Assembly (NCBI GenBank): GCA_026415275.1 | Contig: JAOAHK010000102.1 | Span: 1-7,802 of the forward strand | Origin: Anaerolineales bacterium | GTDB lineage: Bacteria > Chloroflexota > Anaerolineae > Anaerolineales > UBA4823 | Length of the DNA stretch: 7,802 nucleotides | Direction: 5' to 3' | Part shown: positions 1-4,668 of the stretch, in pieces | How positions within the stretch are numbered: the stretch's first letter is position 1 | Layout of the letters: every line of letters begins with the position of its first letter | Program-made: the position numbers and the translations under genes | Notes under the pieces: generated by a model | What the model saw: only the letters and a program-made list of their open reading frames with translations | Databases searched by the model: none | What the model was told of the DNA's origin: nothing

Positions 1-177
1 GATCCTGCCAAGCGATTAAGTCTATATATTGAGGCAGAAAAGCTGTTGAACATCGAGGATGCTGGCACAATGACTCTTTATTATCCAGTTGTGCCGACAG
101 TGACAAGATCGAATATCACCCGAACCTATTCAGTTACAGGGGTAGACTATTTTTGGGATTGGGACATCACCCAATAG
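1..177 (+). CDS. Peptide ABC transporter substrate-binding protein, C-terminal end (partial)
   Basis: Frame 1 is open from the window edge to a TAG at 175-177, giving the last 58 residues of a protein that starts outside the window. It begins DPAKRLSLYIEAEKLL, continues with LYYPVVP and ends YFWDWDITQ. This is the usual ending of family 5 (OppA/DppA-like) extracytoplasmic solute-binding proteins: a helix of the 'D..KR..LY.EAEK.L' type, a strand with 'P..LYYP', and a terminal aromatic-rich stretch. Such proteins are exported or lipid-anchored and deliver peptides to the membrane permeases, here encoded directly downstream. The signal peptide and ligand pocket lie outside the window, so the substrate cannot be judged. 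The family call is good; peptide specificity is inferred from the family and the neighbours. Confidence 0.8.
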   Translation, partial: DPAKRLSLYIEAEKLLNIEDAGTMTLYYPVVPTVTRSNITRTYSVTGVDYFWDWDITQ

Positions 178-199
178 AAAACAGAAAGTTTGCCACTCA

Positions 200-233
200 A
201 GGGATGTGCAAATGAGTAATATTGCACATCCCT
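200..233 (+). terminator. Intercistronic hairpin between binding-protein and permease genes
   Basis: A perfect 12-bp inverted repeat lies here: AGGGATGTGCAA at 200-211 and TTGCACATCCCT at 222-233, separated by a 10-nt loop. It starts 23 nt after the binding-protein stop and ends 28 nt before the permease start. The sequence after it (TAATTTCC) is not a real U-tract, so it is a poor intrinsic terminator. Stable hairpins at this point in binding-protein operons (the malE-malF arrangement) usually protect the upstream message and reduce read-through, so that more binding protein than permease is made. That role is inferred; the repeat itself is directly visible. Confidence 0.7.
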
Positions 234-261
234 AATTTCCTCTTGTGATGGAAGGAAATTT

Positions 262-1275
262 ATGGGCAAATTCATTCTCCGACGTTTTTTATGGATGGTA
301 CTTGTTCTGTTTGTTGTCTCGCTCATCACGTTCATCCTCATGCGGATTATCCCCGGCGGTCCTTTCACAGGAGAAAAGCGTCTCCCAGCTGCTACTCTCG
401 CCCAGTTAAATGCGAAATATCGTCTTGATCGACCCTTGCATATCCAGTATTTGAGCTTTGTTGAGGGTGTTATCATCCCGCGTGTTACCACTGGAAAACA
501 ATCGAATTATCTCGACCATGAATACTTGATCAACGTGAGACTACCCTTTGGGGATCGTACAACCTTCAGGTGGATGAATTTCGGGCCTTCCTACAACAGT
601 ATTGGACGGACGGTAAATGATATTTTTCGTGAACATCTGCCGATTTCCATGCAATTGGGATTTTCAGCATTTACTTTATCTATCCTCATCGGTGTACCAT
701 TAGGGATTATCTCGGCTCTAAAGAGAAACACCCTGATTGATTACCTCGCAATGGCCGTTGCTGTTTTGGGTATCTCTGTGCCGGTGATCATCATGGCTCC
801 AATCCTTCAATATATTTTTGGTGTCCAATTGAAAATTGTGCCAGTGAGTGGATGGGGAAATCTGAATCAGATGATTTTACCAGTAGTAGCACTGGGAGCT
901 TCAAATTCAGCATTGATTGCTCGTCTAACCCGAGCCAGCTTATTGCAAGTCCTCGGTCAGGATTATATCCGAACCGCTCGCGCCAAAGGGTTGATCGAGC
1001 GCCTTGTGATCTTTCGCCATGCAATGAAGAATGCCCTGATTCCGATTGTTACCGTCTTAGGACCGACTCTTGCTTACCTTTTGTGCGGTACTTTCGTCGT
1101 TGAAACTGTCTTTGGCATCCCCGGGATGGGAAAGTTTTTTGTGACCAGTGTTACAGGTAGGGATTATCAGGTCATTATGGGGACAGTGTTATTATTGGCA
1201 ATGTTTTTAGTTCTCGCAAATACCATTGTGGACATCCTCTATACTTTCATCGACCCCCGTATTCGTACAGATTAG
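262..1275 (+). CDS. Oligopeptide/dipeptide ABC transporter permease, DppB/OppB type
   Basis: Inner-membrane permease of 337 residues, one half of the heterodimeric channel of a peptide importer. A charged start (MGKFILRRFLW) leads into the first membrane segment at about 9-29, ending in RIIPGGPF, the usual DppB/OppB signature. Further hydrophobic segments lie at about 131-151, 161-183, 203-220, 261-281 and 305-327. The cytoplasmic EAA loop, which docks the ATPase, is at about 237-261 (RTARAKGL...FRHAMKNALIP), and the C-terminus ends with the family's DPR. The external loop between segments 1 and 2 is long, with an unusual polar stretch at about 74-112. The ATG at 262 follows GGAAGGA (250-256) at good spacing. 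The gene sits between the binding-protein end and the OppC-type partner, 13 nt from the latter, so co-transcription is expected. No ATPase gene is present here. Confidence 0.93.
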   Translation: MGKFILRRFLWMVLVLFVVSLITFILMRIIPGGPFTGEKRLPAATLAQLNAKYRLDRPLHIQYLSFVEGVIIPRVTTGKQSNYLDHEYLINVRLPFGDRTTFRWMNFGPSYNSIGRTVNDIFREHLPISMQLGFSAFTLSILIGVPLGIISALKRNTLIDYLAMAVAVLGISVPVIIMAPILQYIFGVQLKIVPVSGWGNLNQMILPVVALGASNSALIARLTRASLLQVLGQDYIRTARAKGLIERLVIFRHAMKNALIPIVTVLGPTLAYLLCGTFVVETVFGIPGMGKFFVTSVTGRDYQVIMGTVLLLAMFLVLANTIVDILYTFIDPRIRTD

Positions 1276-1280
1276 AGGAG
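1275..1280 (+). promoter_or_regulatory. Ribosome binding site fixing the start of the second permease
   Basis: GAGGAG lies 8 nt before the ATG at 1289 and overlaps the last base of the upstream TAG. It supports 1289 over the in-frame ATG at 1226, which lies inside the first permease gene and would add a 21-residue tail unlike the family. Confidence 0.75.
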
Positions 1281-1288
1281 AGAGATCG

Positions 1289-2326
1289 ATGTCAGAAAAA
1301 GTATCTGTTTCTCCCTCTAACCAAATCCCTCAATTTGAAAAAGTTAGGCCGACTAGCCTAACAGCAGACGCGTTTCACCGTCTTCGAAAGAACAAAGCTG
1401 CCATGCTAGGGGCGGTGATCATCGTTATGAACATATTGGTTGCCACATTTGCTCCTTGGATTGCACCCAAAAAATATGACACAGTTTCCTTTAAGGATAT
1501 TAACGGCACGCCAACTTGGGTAACCCGAATTTTTTCCAATATGAAACCAATTGAGCATGGTGGATATGTAAAAATTCGAGAAGGGTATTTGCTTGGGGCA
1601 GACAATCTGGGAAGAGATTTACTGAGCCGGATTATTTATGGCGCTCGGATCTCACTAACAGTTGGACTCATTACTCCATTTATTAACTTGACTTTAGGTC
1701 TCTTGATTGGGCTGATTGCAGGATATCGTGGGGGCTGGCTAGATAATGTGACGATGCGTTTCGTTGACATCATGTATGCCTTTCCAACCTATCTCCTCAT
1801 TATTTTACTAATGGCTGTATTTCGGTTGGGAGCGAGCAAACTTGAACCTGGCTCCTTAGGATATTTCTTTAGCCAATTGGATGCCTCAATGGGGGGACTA
1901 TTATTCATTTTTATCGGGATTGGATTAACTTCGTGGATGAATGAGGCGCGCCTTGCCAGAGGACAGGTGTTGTCGGTACGTGAGAATGATTATATTACCG
2001 CAGCCATTGCTATTGGGGCGCCCACATCCAGAATCATCTTTCGCCATATTCTGCCGAATATTATTGGCCCTTTGATTATCGCAGAAACCTTAGCAATACC
2101 CAGTTATATAGCTTATGAGGCTTTTCTGAGTTTTATTGGTTTAGGGGTGAATCCTCCAACACCGAGTTGGGGTGGAATGATCGCCGATGGAGTTGTGCGC
2201 ATCCAAGCATACCCAAACCATGCAATTTTCCCTGCTTTAGCCTTGTTTATCTTAATGTTTGCCTTTAACTTCTTAGGCGATGGTTTGCGCGATGCTTTTG
2301 ACCCGACTCTAAGGGGCAGAGATTAG
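1289..2326 (+). CDS. Oligopeptide/dipeptide ABC transporter permease, DppC/OppC type
   Basis: Inner-membrane permease of 345 residues that pairs with the DppB-type subunit. A polar cytoplasmic N-terminus with the OppC_N-type helix (AFHRLRKNKAAMLGA, about 28-42) leads into segment 1 (about 39-57). The family hallmark GADNLGRDLLSRIIYGAR at 103-120 precedes further segments at about 123-145, 160-178, 203-215, 255-275 and 312-330. The EAA loop is at about 236-262 (ITAAIAIGAP...FRHILPNIIGP), and the C-terminus carries FLGDGLRDAFDPTLR. Two stretches are longer than in typical DppC: the external loop after segment 1 (about 60-100) and an insert at about 180-202. The translation start follows GAGGAG at 1275-1280. 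The short gap to the upstream permease and the 41-nt gap to the downstream peptidase argue for one operon. Confidence 0.93.
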   Translation: MSEKVSVSPSNQIPQFEKVRPTSLTADAFHRLRKNKAAMLGAVIIVMNILVATFAPWIAPKKYDTVSFKDINGTPTWVTRIFSNMKPIEHGGYVKIREGYLLGADNLGRDLLSRIIYGARISLTVGLITPFINLTLGLLIGLIAGYRGGWLDNVTMRFVDIMYAFPTYLLIILLMAVFRLGASKLEPGSLGYFFSQLDASMGGLLFIFIGIGLTSWMNEARLARGQVLSVRENDYITAAIAIGAPTSRIIFRHILPNIIGPLIIAETLAIPSYIAYEAFLSFIGLGVNPPTPSWGGMIADGVVRIQAYPNHAIFPALALFILMFAFNFLGDGLRDAFDPTLRGRD

Positions 2327-2356
2327 CTACCTTTTTAGGTGCTTGATCATCGATTT

Positions 2357-2360
2357 GGAG
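2357..2360 (+). promoter_or_regulatory. Ribosome binding site selecting the start of the M24 peptidase
   Basis: GGAG is followed by two in-frame ATG codons at 2362 and 2368. The first would leave a 1-nt spacer, too short for normal initiation. The second leaves 7 nt and gives the protein start MKQDLDRLM, so 2368 is preferred. Confidence 0.6.
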
Positions 2361-2367
2361 AATGGTT

Positions 2368-3594
2368 ATGAAACAAGATTTGGATCGACTGATGAGAGAA
2401 CGCAATTTAGATGCTATGGTTGTAATGGGAAGATTGAACGGAAACCCACCGTTATATTACATGGCGAACGGGGCAAAGATTATCCGCGCCCGAGTAATAA
2501 AGAAAATGGGCAAACCAGCGATATTGATTTGTGCTCCGATTGATCGCGAAGAAGCGGCAATGAGTGGATTGAAAGTTGTCACTACCAATCACTTCGATTA
2601 TGAAGGAATCCTACGTAAAACCCCTGACATCCTTTCTGCAGAAGTGGAACTTCTCCGAAATGTGTTTGAGGAATTTGGCATAAGTGGGAAGGTGGGTTTT
2701 TATGGCTTTTTGGATCAAGGGATGGCATACAAGTTAATTTCCACCATCAAAGAGAAATTGGAGGTGGATGTCTATGGTGAGTATGAACCCAATTTGATCG
2801 ACATTGCCCGAGCGACAAAAGATGTGAGTGAAGTAGAAAAAATTATCGATGTTGGAAAACGGAGCAGTACAGTGATGGGAGATACACTGGAGTTCTTGAA
2901 ATCCCATGCGATAAAAAACAATTATCTTGTCGATAAAGAAGATAAACCGCTTACAATTGGAAGAGTGCATCAGCAAATCCATCGTTTTCTCGCCGAAAAC
3001 CAATTGGATGTACCCGAAGGGATTATCTTCTCCATCGGTAGGGATGCAGGGATTCCGCACAACAAAGGCAACCCAACAGATATTGTTGAACTTGGGAAAA
3101 GCATTATCTTCGATTTTGGAACACGCGAAGCCGGAGGTGGATATTATTTTGACATGACCCGCACTTTTTGCTTAGAGTATGCCCCGCCAGAGATAGAAAA
3201 AGCCTATCAGGATGTCTATGATTGTATCCATCTTCTCATTGGTGCCTATAAAGTCGGGAACGATACCTGCAGCTATATGCAAATGGCTTGTAATTTTCTA
3301 GAAAGCCGGGGCCACCCTACACTTGGAAGCAATACAAAGAACGAAAATGGTTTTGCCACCGGTTTGGGACATGGGATAGGTTTAGCTGTTCACGAGCAAC
3401 CCTTCTTCTCCCTCTCGGCGGTAGATAATACGGTGATTCAGCCCGGTCATGTCTTTACCTGTGAACCGGGCGTCTATTACCCCGAACGCGGCTTCGGCGT
3501 GCGCCTTGAGGATGTCATTTGGATCAATCCTGATGGCAGGGTTAACAACTTATGCGATTTCCCCAAAGAACTGGTTGTGAAGATATCGAAGTGA
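2368..3594 (+). CDS. M24 family metallopeptidase (Xaa-Pro aminopeptidase/prolidase-like)
   Basis: Cytosolic protein of 408 residues with an N-terminal creatinase-like domain (about 1-145) and a C-terminal pita-bread catalytic domain (about 155-405). All five dinuclear-metal ligands are recognisable: D249 in IIFDFGT, D262 in YFDMTRTF, H335 in GLGHGIGLAVHE, E366 in CEPGVYY and E381 in RLEDV. H231 in PHNKG and H342 fit the conserved catalytic histidines. The family hydrolyses peptide bonds before proline (Xaa-Pro dipeptides or N-terminal Xaa-Pro); some members also cut Xaa-hydroxyproline, while others are creatinases or inactive. The intact metal site argues for an active peptidase. Lying 41 nt after the transporter permeases, it probably processes the imported peptides. 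The 5' part is markedly A+T-rich and the last 250 bp clearly richer in G+C. Exact specificity cannot be read from sequence. Confidence 0.88.
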   Translation: MKQDLDRLMRERNLDAMVVMGRLNGNPPLYYMANGAKIIRARVIKKMGKPAILICAPIDREEAAMSGLKVVTTNHFDYEGILRKTPDILSAEVELLRNVFEEFGISGKVGFYGFLDQGMAYKLISTIKEKLEVDVYGEYEPNLIDIARATKDVSEVEKIIDVGKRSSTVMGDTLEFLKSHAIKNNYLVDKEDKPLTIGRVHQQIHRFLAENQLDVPEGIIFSIGRDAGIPHNKGNPTDIVELGKSIIFDFGTREAGGGYYFDMTRTFCLEYAPPEIEKAYQDVYDCIHLLIGAYKVGNDTCSYMQMACNFLESRGHPTLGSNTKNENGFATGLGHGIGLAVHEQPFFSLSAVDNTVIQPGHVFTCEPGVYYPERGFGVRLEDVIWINPDGRVNNLCDFPKELVVKISK

Positions 3595-3678
3595 GGATTG
3601 ATCCAACAATCATTTGGCTGACTAAGCGTAGTGGATGACCCTAATTTGGACAATCTTTTGGGTGTAAAATCAAGAATG

Positions 3679-3698
3679 TGCTTACTTTTGCTTACAAA
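3679..3698 (+). repeat. Direct repeat TGCTTACTTT/TGCTTACAAA, candidate operator
   Basis: TGCTTAC occurs at 3679-3685 and again at 3689-3695, exactly 10 bp apart, so both copies face the same side of the helix. The second copy overlaps the proposed -35 element of the activase promoter. Half-sites one helical turn apart at a promoter are typical of activator or repressor binding, but no regulator gene is visible, so the role is only suggested. Confidence 0.4.
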
Positions 3699-3719
3699 GG
3701 TTTGGTGGTATGGTAGACT
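3691..3719 (+). promoter_or_regulatory. Candidate sigma-70-type promoter for the activase/glycyl-radical operon
   Basis: CTTACA at 3691-3696 (four of six matches to TTGACA) is separated by 17 bp from TAGACT at 3714-3719 (four of six to TATAAT). A TG one base before the -10 (TGGTAGACT) makes it an extended -10. Transcription would start near 3726, leaving a short leader of about 18 nt before the ATG at 3744. A poorer alternative -10 reading is TATGGT at 3709-3714. The 149-bp gap and lack of a strong terminator leave read-through from the peptidase gene possible. Confidence 0.45.
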
Positions 3720-3743
3720 TGATGGATTTAGAGTAGGTAGAAG

Positions 3744-4664
3744 ATGGTGGTAAAAAACACACTTAGCGGTATCCTCTTTGACATACGCAGATACTCGGTG
3801 CATGACGGCCCGGGTATTCGTACCACCGTTTTCTTAAAGGGCTGCCCGTTGAATTGTTGGTGGTGCCATAATCCAGAGGGAAAATCACCACAGATCGAAA
3901 TTTTCCAACGAGAGAATCGCTGCATCCGCTGCGGGGCATGCTTGGAAGTGTGTGAAGCGGGTGCAATCATTCAGCATAATGACTCGTTTGAGACTAACCG
4001 AGCTATTTGTACGCTCTGCGGTGCTTGCGTTGAGGAATGCTATGCCGATGCGCGCGAGTTGGTAGGAAAACGCATGACGGTGGCAGAAGTTTTAGCAGAA
4101 ATCGAGCGCGATCGCCCATTTTTCCAGCAATCCGGTGGCGGGGTGACTTTCTCCGGCGGCGAGCCACTTTTTCAACCGACCTTCCTTGGGGCATTGTTGA
4201 AGGCTTGCCGCAGTCAGGGCATTCACACTGCGGTGGACACTTGCGGTTATGCCCCCTGGGAAATTTTAGACCGCCTCCGTCAAGATGTGGATTTATTCTT
4301 GTACGACCTCAAATTGATCGATGAAGAGCGCCATCACTGGTTTACCGGGGTTTCTAACCGCATCATCTTGGAAAACCTGAGACACTTAAGCGCGCTTGGG
4401 CATAACATCTTTGTGCGCTTTCCAATTATTCCTTATATCAACGACGATGACCAAAACTTACATCTGATGACTGAATTCCTGCTCTCTTTACCCCAAAAAC
4501 TTCCCCTCGACATCTTACCCTATCACGCTTCGGCGCTACACAAATATAATGGATTAGGGGTAGAATATCGCTTGAAAGACACCCCCTTGCCTGAACAAGA
4601 ACGCCTCAATGAGGTGAAGGATTTTTTTGAGAAAGCTGGATTACTCGTCCGAATTGGAGGATGA
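3744..4664 (+). CDS. Glycyl-radical enzyme activating enzyme (radical SAM)
   Basis: Protein of 306 residues that uses S-adenosylmethionine and a reduced [4Fe-4S] cluster to abstract a hydrogen from the glycine of its partner enzyme, creating the stable glycyl radical. The radical SAM motif CxxxCxxC is C34, C38, C41 (GCPLNCWWCHNPEG), preceded by the activase signature DGPGIRTTVFLKGC. A ferredoxin-like insert carries two further cysteine sets, C60/C63/C66/C70 and C89/C92/C95/C99, as in activases of dehydratase-type glycyl-radical enzymes but not in the shorter PflA. The SAM-binding GGE motif is at 138-140 (FSGGEP). The start at 3744 has only a weak AGGT (3735-3738) before it. The stop at 4662-4664 lies 4 nt before the ATG of the glycyl-radical enzyme, whose ribosome site is inside this gene, so the pair is translationally coupled. 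Its substrate is that downstream protein; an hpdA/pflA-type name is avoided. Confidence 0.93.
   Translation: MVVKNTLSGILFDIRRYSVHDGPGIRTTVFLKGCPLNCWWCHNPEGKSPQIEIFQRENRCIRCGACLEVCEAGAIIQHNDSFETNRAICTLCGACVEECYADARELVGKRMTVAEVLAEIERDRPFFQQSGGGVTFSGGEPLFQPTFLGALLKACRSQGIHTAVDTCGYAPWEILDRLRQDVDLFLYDLKLIDEERHHWFTGVSNRIILENLRHLSALGHNIFVRFPIIPYINDDDQNLHLMTEFLLSLPQKLPLDILPYHASALHKYNGLGVEYRLKDTPLPEQERLNEVKDFFEKAGLLVRIGG
4656..4660 (+). promoter_or_regulatory. Ribosome binding site fixing the start of the glycyl-radical enzyme
   Basis: GGAGG sits within the last codons of the activase, 8 nt before the ATG at 4669. This favours 4669 over the in-frame TTG at 4627, which lacks a comparable site and lies inside the activase gene. 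Coupled translation of the two genes is likely. Confidence 0.75.
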
Positions 4665-4668
4665 ACCC

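Noticed and set aside
147..491. Minus-strand open frame across the start of the first permease
   Set aside because: Basic, low-quality translation opposite a clear permease gene and the hairpin; a shadow frame.
1226..1288. Upstream ATG start for the second permease
   Set aside because: It lies within the first permease gene, adds a tail unlike the family, and is bettered by GAGGAG at 1275-1280 before 1289.
2329..2340. ACCT-TTTT-AGGT hairpin between the second permease and the M24 gene
   Set aside because: A 4-bp stem is too weak to call.
3596..3611. GATTG/CAATC inverted repeat after the M24 stop as a terminator
   Set aside because: Only 5 bp, A+T-rich, with no following U-tract.
3646..3670. 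TTGGAC ... TAAAAT as a promoter
   Set aside because: The spacer is only 13 bp, too short for sigma-70 recognition; the 3691-3719 pair has a 17-bp spacer and an extended -10.
4627..4668. Upstream TTG start adding 14 residues to the glycyl-radical enzyme
   Set aside because: It lies inside the activase gene without a good ribosome site, whereas GGAGG at 4656-4660 is ideally placed for the ATG at 4669.
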